From the NCBI GenBank assembly GCA_035495855.1, contig DATJFD010000044.1, forward strand, positions 1 through 19,983: a DNA stretch of 19,983 bases, given 5' to 3'. The DNA is from JAHFIW01 sp035495855 (GTDB lineage: Bacteria; Patescibacteriota; Patescibacteriia; SG8-24). This document shows, piece after piece, positions 6,584-12,998 of this stretch (the first letter of the stretch is position 1; each line of letters starts with the position of its first letter). The position numbers and the translations under genes were made by a program. The notes under the pieces were generated by a model. The model worked only from the letters and a program-made list of their open reading frames with translations, did not search any database and was not told the origin of the DNA.

Positions 6584-6612
6584 TTGACACCGCATCACCA
6601 TGACGTATAGAT
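6584..6612 (+). promoter_or_regulatory. Sigma70-type promoter of the oligoendopeptidase gene
   Basis: A perfect TTGACA (6584-6589) is followed 16 bases later by TATAGA (6606-6611; with a 17-base spacer it reads ATAGAT). The inferred start near 6618 gives a 5' leader of about 48 bases containing a GC hairpin and AGGAGG. Confidence 0.75.
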
Positions 6613-6634
6613 ACCCCGACCGTTCTTTGACAGA

Positions 6635-6653
6635 CGCGCGCATTTCGCGCGCG
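6635..6653 (+). promoter_or_regulatory. GC hairpin directly before the pepF Shine-Dalgarno
   Basis: CGCGCGC (6635-6641), loop ATTTC and GCGCGCG (6647-6653) form a 7-bp all-GC stem ending one base before AGGAGG (6655-6660). It could modulate ribosome access or stabilise the mRNA 5' end; the function is inference. Confidence 0.5.
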
Positions 6654-6665
6654 CAGGAGGATGCC

Positions 6666-8489
6666 ATGGCATCGAAGATCTTGACCGGAGCAGAAAACGT
6701 CCGCTGGGACCTGTCCTTCCTCTACAAGGGAACGGACGACCCGGCGCTCGAAGCCGACATCAGCGCCTGGTGCGACCTCGCCAGGGCGTTCCACGAGACC
6801 CACAAGGGCAAGCTCGCGACCACGCTCGGCCAGGCCATCGAAGACCAGGCCGCGCTCGGAATGCTCTCCAACAAGCTCATGGTCTACCTGTACCTGCGGC
6901 TCAGCTGCGATACGGGCGACAACCCGGTGAAGGCAAAGATCGCCGACGCGGAGAAGCGCATGAGCCTCGCCTCGGCCGACTGGCTGAACTTCTTCGACCA
7001 CGAGCTCGTGGCGCTCGAGGACGCGGCCATCGCGTCGCTCGCCGCCTCGGACCCGAGGGTGAAGAAGCACCTGCCGTGGATCGAGCACGCCCGCGTGTTC
7101 AAGCCGCACCTCCTCAAGGAGGAGATCGAGGCCGCGCTCACCAAGCGCGGGCCGTTCGGCGCGGGCTCATGGTCCGAATACTTCGACGAGTACGAATCGG
7201 ACCTGCGGTTCCCGTGGAAGGACGAGCAGCTCTCGCTCACCGAGATCCTCAAGGTGCTGACCGACGACCCCGATGCGGCCGTGCGCGCCGACGCGCTCAA
7301 GGCCATCAACGACGGGTTCGCCGGCCACTTCGCCAAGTACTCGGCGCAGACGCTCTACGTCATCGCCGGGGCCAAGGAGATCGAGGACCGCGAGCGCGGC
7401 TACAAGCATCCGATGGAGGCGCGCAACAAGTCGAGCCGCATCCCGGACGCCGTCGTCGAGACGCTGCACAAGGCGGTCGTCGAGGGCGCGGGTCCGCTCG
7501 CCCGCCGGTACTACCGGCTCAAGGCGAAGCTGCTCGGCCTGGAGACGCTCAAGTGGAGCGACCGCAACGCGCCCATGCCCTTCGCGGACACCTCGACGGT
7601 GCCATGGGACAAGGCGGTGGCGACGGTGCTCTCGGCCTACGAAAGCTTCAGCCCTACGCTCGCCGGCCTCATCAGGAAGACGATCGAGGCGAAGCGGATC
7701 GACGCGCCCGGCGTGAAAGGCAAGCGCGGCGGCGCGTTCAACTACTCGATCTGCGTCCCCGGCGGCGTGCCGGTGTCGTTCACCTTCCTGAACTACCTCG
7801 GCTCGAACGGCGACGTCATGACGCTCGCCCACGAGCTCGGCCACGGGGTCCACGGACTCCTCGCCGGCGAGGCCCAGGGAGAGCTCATGATGCACGCGCC
7901 CACGGCCTACGCCGAGACCGCGTCCGTCTTCGGCGAGATGACGACCTTCAACTACCTGAAGGACGGGCTCGCGAAGAAAGGCGACGACCAGGCGCTGCTG
8001 GCGCTGCTCATGGACAAGATGGACGACATCATGAACACGGTCGTCCGCCAGATCGGCTTCTCGAACTTCGAGCGGCGGCTGCATGGCGCCAAGGCCAAGC
8101 TGTCGGTCGAGGAGCTCGACGCCATCTGGCTCGAGACGGTGCACGAGCTGTACGGCAAGCCGGGCGAGGTGTTCACCTACGAGAACACCGAGCACCTGTG
8201 GGCCTACATCTCGCACTTCCACCGGCCGTTCTACGTCTACGGCTACGCCTTCGGCGAGCTGCTCACGCAGTCGCTCTACGCGCAGCGCGAGCGTCTCGGC
8301 GAACGGTTCGAACCGCTCTACCTGGACTTGCTTCGCACCGGCGGCACGCAGGACGTCTCCGCCCTGCTCAAGCCCTTCGGCCTCGATCCCACGGACCCCG
8401 GGTTCTGGATCGCGGGCATCGAGGTGAGCATCGGCAGGATGATCGACGAAGCGGAAGCGCTCGCCAGGAAGATGGGGAAGATCGGTTGA
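6666..8489 (+). CDS. pepF: M3-family oligoendopeptidase F
   Basis: Predicted cytoplasmic zinc endopeptidase that cuts short peptides, in peptide recycling or turnover of cleaved signal peptides. The 607 residues match the M3B family's usual length of about 600. HELGH at residues 389-393 (TLAHELGHGVHGLLAG) gives two zinc-binding His and the catalytic Glu, and Glu417 in APTAYAETASVFGEM is the expected third ligand. The N-terminal half is helical, as in PepF. The C-terminal block (FHRPFYVYGYAFGELL) is the conserved substrate-site His/Tyr region. The start at 6666 is set by AGGAGG 5 bases upstream. An in-frame ATG at 6600 lies inside the promoter and would add 22 atypical residues. The gene has its own TTGACA promoter and a strong downstream terminator, so it is monocistronic. 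Confidence 0.95.
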   Translation: MASKILTGAENVRWDLSFLYKGTDDPALEADISAWCDLARAFHETHKGKLATTLGQAIEDQAALGMLSNKLMVYLYLRLSCDTGDNPVKAKIADAEKRMSLASADWLNFFDHELVALEDAAIASLAASDPRVKKHLPWIEHARVFKPHLLKEEIEAALTKRGPFGAGSWSEYFDEYESDLRFPWKDEQLSLTEILKVLTDDPDAAVRADALKAINDGFAGHFAKYSAQTLYVIAGAKEIEDRERGYKHPMEARNKSSRIPDAVVETLHKAVVEGAGPLARRYYRLKAKLLGLETLKWSDRNAPMPFADTSTVPWDKAVATVLSAYESFSPTLAGLIRKTIEAKRIDAPGVKGKRGGAFNYSICVPGGVPVSFTFLNYLGSNGDVMTLAHELGHGVHGLLAGEAQGELMMHAPTAYAETASVFGEMTTFNYLKDGLAKKGDDQALLALLMDKMDDIMNTVVRQIGFSNFERRLHGAKAKLSVEELDAIWLETVHELYGKPGEVFTYENTEHLWAYISHFHRPFYVYGYAFGELLTQSLYAQRERLGERFEPLYLDLLRTGGTQDVSALLKPFGLDPTDPGFWIAGIEVSIGRMIDEAEALARKMGKIG

Positions 8490-8543
8490 GAACGGCGATC
8501 GCGCGGAGAGCGCGATGACGTCCTCAATGGTCCTCCTCGATCG

Positions 8544-8570
8544 AAAACCGCCCCCTCGGGCGGTTTTTTT
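8544..8570 (+). terminator. Intrinsic terminator after pepF
   Basis: CCGCCC (8548-8553), a CCTC loop and GGGCGG (8558-8563) are followed by seven T and preceded by four A. It is strong for the plus strand and may also act weakly for the converging pilin operon. Confidence 0.9.
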
Positions 8571-8648
8571 CTTTGCCGTTTCCTGATCACGCCCCGACCC
8601 GACGTCACCGTCGTGTCGCGCGACACGCGCAGCACGCCGGAACGCCGG

Positions 8649-9143
8649 TCATTTATTGCTCGCCTGGAAATACTTCGTCGTTCCGTTCGGGCCCGGCGAT
8701 GACGCCTCCAGCACGCCGGTGCCGCTTCCCGGCGTCGGGGCGCTGATGGACGTCAGCGTGACCGGCTCGTTCGCGTTCTCGAGATTGGCATAGAGCGCGC
8801 AGGCCTGGCCGTCGGCGGCCACGACGTAGCGGAACTTGGTGACGGCGTCGGTGCCGCCTTTCGGGTCCTTCGGCAGCGAGCCCATGAACTGCGCGTACTG
8901 CGGGAACTTCGCCTTCACCTCGCCGATGATCTCGCCGATGTCATAGTCCCCCGCCCCCGCGTCCGGCATGTAGCACTGGCCTGACGCGAGGAACCGGCCG
9001 AGCTGCGCCACCGAGGACTTCCTTTTCACGTCCCTCGCCTGCCGCAGCGCGCTGCCGGCCGCCAGCATGCCGAGCGTCGCGAGCACGGCGATGATGCCGA
9101 GCACGATGAGCATCTCGACGAGCGTGAAGCCGCGGCGCTTCAT
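8649..9143 (-). CDS. Type IV pseudopilin (GFTLVE prepilin)
   Basis: The 164 residues begin MKRRGFTLVEML, a class III prepilin leader with the predicted peptidase cut after Gly5, N-methylated Phe6 and Glu at mature position 5 (Glu10). A hydrophobic assembly helix runs to about residue 32. A helical stretch rich in basic residues (RQARDVKRKSSVAQLGRFL) and a variable globular domain follow. YMPDAG, LPKDPKGG and FRYVVAADGQACALYANLEN are the layout common in small pseudopilins. Cys57 and Cys114 may form a disulfide. It is assembled at the inner membrane into a pilus or secretion/competence pseudopilus; no assembly ATPase or prepilin peptidase is in this window. The ATG overlaps the upstream lipoprotein stop (ATGA), implying translational coupling. 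Confidence 0.9.
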   Translation of the reverse strand: MKRRGFTLVEMLIVLGIIAVLATLGMLAAGSALRQARDVKRKSSVAQLGRFLASGQCYMPDAGAGDYDIGEIIGEVKAKFPQYAQFMGSLPKDPKGGTDAVTKFRYVVAADGQACALYANLENANEPVTLTSISAPTPGSGTGVLEASSPGPNGTTKYFQASNK

Positions 9144-9598
9144 TGCTGCGGCTGGTACAGCTCCATCTCGACCAAGGTCCGGCCGTCCTTCTTCGCGTCA
9201 TGCACGGCGATGGACGAGTTCACGGAGCGGTCGGCGTAGTACGCTTGCTCCGCGGTGCCCCAGAAGATGCGCGTCACCCCGTCCTTGGCGATGGTCTGGG
9301 TGGACATGTGCCGCTTGGAGAACTCGCCGACGTACCAGTCGATGATCTCCCTGGCGTCAGCGTCCGAGGTCCAGGAGCTCTCAAGCCTGCGTTTGCCGTC
9401 CTTGGTGCGCTCCACGGTCCACGCGTCCTCGCGTTCCGGCACCAGCCCTTGCAGGATCGGCAGGTCCTTCGGGACCATCGCCCTGGTCCCCTTTTCGACC
9501 CGCGCGGGGAGCGCGCATCCCGCGCCGGCAAGCACCAAGAACGCTCCGGCGAAGAGCCATGCGGCGAACGTACCCTTCTTCGTGATACGGGGTTCCAT
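9140..9598 (-). CDS. Small lipoprotein upstream of the pseudopilin
   Basis: The 152 residues have a lipoprotein signal (basic MEPRITKKG, hydrophobic FAAWLFAGAFLVLAGAGC, lipobox Cys28). The mature part includes VPKDLPILQGLVPEREDAWT, then a compact domain with REIIDWYVGEFSKRHMSTQT and TRIFWGTAEQAYYADRSVNS that could be a small alpha/beta sensor-like or lipoprotein fold. The fold is not recognised. The start at 9598 begins a normal lipoprotein signal; an in-frame extension to 9766 would bury it and is rejected. TATACT lies 7 bases before the ATG and there is no Shine-Dalgarno, so the message is probably leaderless. The last codons overlap the pilin start by 4 bases, which suggests a shared role at the cell surface, possibly as a pilus accessory (inference). 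Confidence 0.82.
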   Translation of the reverse strand: MEPRITKKGTFAAWLFAGAFLVLAGAGCALPARVEKGTRAMVPKDLPILQGLVPEREDAWTVERTKDGKRRLESSWTSDADAREIIDWYVGEFSKRHMSTQTIAKDGVTRIFWGTAEQAYYADRSVNSSIAVHDAKKDGRTLVEMELYQPQQ

Positions 9599-9605
9599 GG
9601 CGCGA

Positions 9606-9611
9606 AGTATA
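9606..9611 (-). promoter_or_regulatory. -10 element for the lipoprotein-pilin operon
   Basis: TATACT (minus strand) ends 7 bases before the ATG at 9598, so transcription should start at the A of the start codon. There is a weak TTTTTG-like sequence about 18 bases upstream. Confidence 0.55.
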
Positions 9612-9722
9612 GCATCCGCGAGCCTTCCCAAAAAGCGCCATGGATGGTAGCATCCTGGGGCATCCGAAGGGGTGCGAAAAGGTCGAAAAGATCGCGAACT
9701 TAAGCCACGAAACGCGAACCGT

Positions 9723-10073
9723 ATGATCCTCTTCTTCGTGGGGATCATCGAGATGGCGATAGCCACCTACTGGACGCGGTTCGTCACGAACGCCAACGTC
9801 CGCATGACCGGCGTGGTCACCGGCATCAACTTCACCATCTGGTACTTCGTCATCCGCCAGGTCGTGGAGAACATCGATAACTGGCAGGCCATCGTCCCCT
9901 ACGGCGCAGGATGCGTCGCGGGAGCCATGATCGGCGTCGCGTTCGACATCGACGACGTCATCGCCGCGGTCCTCAAGAGGATCCGCAGGGCGAGGCGCAA
10001 GACCGCAGTCCCGACTCACCAGGCCACGGCCAAGGCCGCAGGCCCGATCGCTATCGATTATGAACATCCCTGA
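9723..10073 (+). CDS. Small DUF5698/UPF0316-like membrane protein
   Basis: The 116 residues have three hydrophobic segments at about 2-19, 28-47 and 60-80. The middle and last blocks (TGINFTIWYFVIRQVVENID and YGAGCVAGAMIGVAFDID) follow the pattern of the DUF5698 membrane domain, where a polar x-E/N-x-x-W helix is followed by v-x-N-x-x-N and a glycine-rich helix. The soluble DUF2179 domain that often follows in UPF0316 proteins is absent; instead there is a basic tail (KRIRRARRK) and a short hydrophilic end. Similarity was judged by eye. The start at 9723 begins the first membrane helix; a GTG at 9672 would add 17 very basic residues. No Shine-Dalgarno was seen. It is divergent from the lipoprotein operon and followed by its own terminator. 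Function unknown. Confidence 0.75.
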   Translation: MILFFVGIIEMAIATYWTRFVTNANVRMTGVVTGINFTIWYFVIRQVVENIDNWQAIVPYGAGCVAGAMIGVAFDIDDVIAAVLKRIRRARRKTAVPTHQATAKAAGPIAIDYEHP

Positions 10074-10091
10074 TGATCCATTAGAACGATG

Positions 10092-10131
10092 ACAGCCCCG
10101 TGCGCATGAAGCGACGGGGCTGTTTTCGTTC
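10092..10131 (+). terminator. Intrinsic terminator after the DUF5698-like gene
   Basis: ACAGCCCCGT (10092-10101) and ACGGGGCTGT (10114-10123) form a perfect 10-bp stem around a 12-base loop, followed by TTTTCGTTCTT. It lies between converging genes; the U-tract is only on the plus strand. Confidence 0.85.
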
Positions 10132-10147
10132 TTGGGGCATCCCGGGG

Positions 10148-11638
10148 TCAATCGGTCGCGGCGCAACCGCCGTCGTCGAAGCAGATCGGCCCGGTCTTCT
10201 GCGGCGCGGCCGCGACCTGCGCGGGGGCGTCGGGCTGCTGCGGCGCGGCGTCCGGGGCCGGAGCGGTAGCCGCGGCGAGCGCGGGGAGGGCGCCGGACGG
10301 CGCGCGCGGCGTGGCGAAATAACCGGCAGTGAACATGGCGTAGGCGAGCCTGAGCTTCACGACATAATCGACGGTCTCCTGGCGCAGGGCCGACCTCTGG
10401 AGCAGGGCGATCCTGCCGACCGCCGTCTCCCTTTCGCTTCGGGCCTTTACGAGCGCGGCTTTCGCCTCCTTGCCGGTCTGCTTCTGCAATTTGGCGATGC
10501 GTTTCTTGAGCGCCGCAGCCGTGGACTGGAGCCGGGCAAGTTCCGCCCGGTGCGGGGCGGACCAGTCATCCCCGAAGGCCGCGGACGCGCGTTTCACACG
10601 GATCGAGCCGCCGTTGTAGGAAGCCGCCAGGTATTCGGCCGCGCGCGCCTTGTCGGTGAGATACAACCGGCGCACGTCATCCATCCCGGCGAGGTCCATG
10701 TCGAGGTACGCGACCTGCGCCTTCACCGCGTTGCGGTGGTCGGCCATGCCGGTCCTGAAGTCCGGGATGAGGCCGAGGTCGGGCCGCTTCTTCACCATGA
10801 GCGCGTAAGTAGACGGGATGAACTGGACCAGGCCGGCGGCGCCCGCGTTCGAGATCGAAGCGTCGAAGGCCGCATCGCGGTTGGTGGCGAGCTTCACGAG
10901 GAACCTGCCGACCGTGCTCTCGGACTCGTCCTCGGCCAGGAACGACGCGTTGTCGCTGTGTTCGATGACCGCGATCGTCTTCACGAGATACGGATCGATG
11001 ACGTCGGCAAGCAGCTTGTCGGGGAAAGCACGCGACCGGATGCCCTTCGCGCGCAGTTCGTCATACGCGTCCTGGATGAGGAACGACAGGTAGTCCGAAC
11101 CCGAGGACAGCATCTCCGGAAGGTAGAATGCGGGAGAGTACGGGACGTAGACCGTGTCGGTCGCCTCATAAACGTATTTCCTCTTGGCGACCGCCTTTTT
11201 TTCCGTGACCGGATAAATGACGCCGACGACGAGCGCGTCGGCCTCGGCCGGAAGCTCGTAACGCGAAGAAAGTTTGGCGCTGTACGCCACCCTGATCGGC
11301 AGCTTGGGACCGGAGGTGATGGCGAGGTCGGTCCCCGTCTTCACCGCCTCCACGATGGCGATATCGCCCGTCTTCCGCTGCCAGACGGCGAGCGTGATCT
11401 TGGCGCTGTTGGCGTTCGCGACGCGATAAGGCTGCTTCGCCTGCTTGAGGCGAGCGGCCAAGATATCCTGGAGCATCTGGCGTCCCTGTTGGACGGCTTC
11501 CAGGGCGTTCGCGGGATGCGTCACCGGGGCGGCGGGCGCGGCGGCCTGCGCGGGCGCCGGGGCCGTCTGCGCGTAAGCGGGAACGGCTGAAAAAAGCGAA
11601 AAAAAGAGGATGGTCGCGAAAGCGTGCGTTCTGGCCAT
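10148..11638 (-). CDS. Secreted transglycosylase-like (lysozyme-fold) protein
   Basis: Predicted exported peptidoglycan-cleaving enzyme of 496 residues. The signal peptide is MARTHAFATILFFSLFSAVP plus AYA, and a Pro/Ala-rich linker and a beta-rich domain (about 75-180) follow. The lysozyme-like region is about 205-350: IAVIEHSD has the probable catalytic Glu226, SNAGAAGLVQFIPSTY (263-278) is the SLT core and YLAASYNGG (336-344) the distal motif. About 25 residues (EDESESTVGRFLVKLATNRD) separate Glu226 from the SNAGA core, more than in standard SLT domains. Residues 362-420 look coiled-coil and the tail is Pro/Ala-rich, ending ICFDDGGCAATD. The ATG at 11638 follows TATACC by 7 bases; an ATG at 11644 would add two residues. 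It sits 53 bases after the iron permease gene but has its own promoter. Confidence 0.82.
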   Translation of the reverse strand: MARTHAFATILFFSLFSAVPAYAQTAPAPAQAAAPAAPVTHPANALEAVQQGRQMLQDILAARLKQAKQPYRVANANSAKITLAVWQRKTGDIAIVEAVKTGTDLAITSGPKLPIRVAYSAKLSSRYELPAEADALVVGVIYPVTEKKAVAKRKYVYEATDTVYVPYSPAFYLPEMLSSGSDYLSFLIQDAYDELRAKGIRSRAFPDKLLADVIDPYLVKTIAVIEHSDNASFLAEDESESTVGRFLVKLATNRDAAFDASISNAGAAGLVQFIPSTYALMVKKRPDLGLIPDFRTGMADHRNAVKAQVAYLDMDLAGMDDVRRLYLTDKARAAEYLAASYNGGSIRVKRASAAFGDDWSAPHRAELARLQSTAAALKKRIAKLQKQTGKEAKAALVKARSERETAVGRIALLQRSALRQETVDYVVKLRLAYAMFTAGYFATPRAPSGALPALAAATAPAPDAAPQQPDAPAQVAAAPQKTGPICFDDGGCAATD

Positions 11639-11645
11639 ATGCATG

Positions 11646-11674
11646 GGTATACCTTGGATCCCGTCCACGGACAA
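11646..11674 (-). promoter_or_regulatory. Promoter for the leaderless transglycosylase gene
   Basis: On the minus strand TTGTCC (11674-11669), a 17-base spacer and TATACC (11651-11646) are followed after 7 bases by the ATG at 11638. The spacing predicts transcription from the A of the start codon. Confidence 0.55.
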
Positions 11675-11691
11675 CGGACCCGTCAACGGTA

Positions 11692-12081
11692 TCATGACGT
11701 GCCGCTTCGCCGTTCCTTTCGTTCCACCGCTTTGGCCCGAAGCCGCTGGAATTCGCTATGGAGGTTCTCCAACTCGTCGTCCGTCATGGCCTCGAGGTCC
11801 AGGAGGCTGTTGCGGGCCGACTTCATCGCCCTGATGAGCTCGTCGAGCTTTAACTGGACGGCCCTGCTGTCATGGTTCTGCGCGTGCTGGATGAGGATGA
11901 CGATGAGGAAGGTGAAGATGGTCGTGCCGGTGTTGATGACCAGCTGCCAGGTGTCGGAATAGCCGAAGACGGGCCCGCTGAGCGCCCAAAGGACGACCAC
12001 GCAGAGGGCCAGCGTGAAGGTCTTGGACGAGCCAAGGACGTCGGAAGTCTTGTGGGCGAACCGGCTGAAGAATGACTGCAT
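11692..12081 (-). CDS. Low-affinity iron permease family protein
   Basis: The 129 residues match the short bacterial form of the low-affinity iron permease family (Fet4-related). The core WALSGPVFGYSDTWQLVINT, followed by GTTIFTFLIVILIQHAQNHD, is the family signature, and SRAVQLKLDELIRA with the Leu/Glu-rich tail (LEAMTDDELENLHSEFQ) is also typical. Two membrane segments are seen, about 20-40 and 53-75, with a cytoplasmic helical tail. Transport of ferrous iron is family-level knowledge; short bacterial members are poorly tested. The ATG at 12081 is preferred over an upstream in-frame ATG at 12111, because TATACT lies 9 bases upstream and the first residues (MQSFFSRFAHKTSD) match family starts. 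No Shine-Dalgarno and no copy of the palindrome of the nearby Fur-family gene were seen at this promoter. Confidence 0.9.
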   Translation of the reverse strand: MQSFFSRFAHKTSDVLGSSKTFTLALCVVVLWALSGPVFGYSDTWQLVINTGTTIFTFLIVILIQHAQNHDSRAVQLKLDELIRAMKSARNSLLDLEAMTDDELENLHSEFQRLRAKAVERKERRSGTS

Positions 12082-12090
12082 AACGGGGAC

Positions 12091-12096
12091 AGTATA
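12091..12096 (-). promoter_or_regulatory. -10 element for the leaderless iron permease gene
   Basis: TATACT (minus strand) ends 9 bases before the ATG at 12081. There is no Shine-Dalgarno. No convincing -35 was found at 16-18 bases. Confidence 0.5.
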
Positions 12097-12120
12097 GCAC
12101 GGTCCGCGCACGAAGGCAGG

Positions 12121-12152
12121 AAAAGAAAAAGGGCTCCCCGCAGGGAACCCTT
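12121..12152 (-). terminator. Intrinsic terminator after pspA
   Basis: AAGGG-C-TCCC and GGGA-A-CCCTT (12129-12152) form a stem with one internal mismatch and a short loop. On the minus strand it continues with TTTTTCTTTTCC. It closes the TPM-PspA operon ending at 12178. Confidence 0.85.
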
Positions 12153-12177
12153 CTTGAGAAAGAACGCGTCGGGCCGC

Positions 12178-12894
12178 TCAGCCGCCCGCGGCGCCGCCGG
12201 CGGCCGTACCGGCCTTCTTGGCGCGCATCTGGGCGATGAGCTGCTTCGCCTTGGCGGACTGCAGGCTCTCCTGCACGCTGCCGCCGCTCACGTCGGCCAT
12301 CGCGTCCTTGAACTTCTCGCTGGACGCCGCCGCGCGATCGCGCAGCCGCTGCTCGACGTTGTCGACGGAGACGCCGTCGGTGGAGTTGGCGATCTTGCCG
12401 GCCTGCTTGAGGGCCGCGGTCGCCTGCTCCTGCGCCTTCGTCTGCTGCTCGAGCGACTCGAGCCGGCGGACGTTGTTCACCATCTCGGCGTGCTTCGACG
12501 TGATCTTGCGAACCGCGTCGCCGAGCGCGTCGGCCACCTGCTTGTCGGTGGCGAGCTGCGCCTTCTTGGTCTCGAGCAGCTCCTGCTTCTGGACCACGCC
12601 CTCCATCAGCTTCTGGGCGTCGCCGTCGTTCGAATCGTCGCCGTCGTCGAGGAGCAGCTGGGCGCCCTCGGTGTCGGTCTCGATCTGGTGCTCGAGCGTC
12701 GCGACCGCGGCCTGGGACTGTCCCAGGCGGCCGCGGGCCGCGGCGGCCTCGTCACGCATCTTGTCCTTGGCCTCTTCGAGGTCGCGGACGTACTGCTTGC
12801 ATGCCGCGACCGAGTTGAGGTCGATCGCCGCGTCGAGCAGCTCGTGGAGGTTGCCGAGAGTGAGGGTGCGGATCTTCTGCCAGATACTTGCCAT
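12178..12894 (-). CDS. pspA: PspA/IM30 family membrane-stress protein
   Basis: The 238 residues are almost entirely alpha-helical and charged, as in PspA/IM30 (ESCRT-III-like) proteins that coat and remodel the inner face of the cytoplasmic membrane under stress. The N-terminus MASIWQKIRTLTLGNLHELL is an amphipathic helix in the family position. NSVAACKQYVRDLEEAKDKM follows, then long heptad-rich helices (about 45-75 and 105-160), a less ordered segment (NSTDGVSVDNVEQRL) and a short Ala/Gly tail. It has no membrane segment. AAGGAG lies 8 bases before the ATG at 12894. It is the second gene of an operon with the TPM-domain protein, separated by 104 bases that contain a hairpin, and is followed by a terminator. 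Confidence 0.9.
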   Translation of the reverse strand: MASIWQKIRTLTLGNLHELLDAAIDLNSVAACKQYVRDLEEAKDKMRDEAAAARGRLGQSQAAVATLEHQIETDTEGAQLLLDDGDDSNDGDAQKLMEGVVQKQELLETKKAQLATDKQVADALGDAVRKITSKHAEMVNNVRRLESLEQQTKAQEQATAALKQAGKIANSTDGVSVDNVEQRLRDRAAASSEKFKDAMADVSGGSVQESLQSAKAKQLIAQMRAKKAGTAAGGAAGG

Positions 12895-12955
12895 GGTCGT
12901 TGCTCCTTGTCGTTGCTTTCGTTGTCGGTGCGCTTCTGTATCGAGAGAAGACCGA

Positions 12956-12983
12956 CCCCGGCGGCTTTGACGGGCCGCCAGGG
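12956..12983 (-). promoter_or_regulatory. Intercistronic hairpin between TPM gene and pspA
   Basis: CCCTGGCGGC and GCCGCCGGGG (minus strand) form a 10-bp stem with one G-U pair and an 8-base loop. There is no U-tract after it, so it is more likely an RNA-processing or stability element than a full terminator. Confidence 0.5.
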
Positions 12984-12998
12984 AAGGTCGCGCGTTCG

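Noticed and set aside
6554..6610. Short ORF with three His codons before pepF (MHQAIEAFLPLTPHHHDV), possible histidine leader peptide
   Set aside because: It overlaps the TTGACA and TATAGA promoter elements, so it is not in the pepF transcript, and there is no terminator or alternative helix after it.
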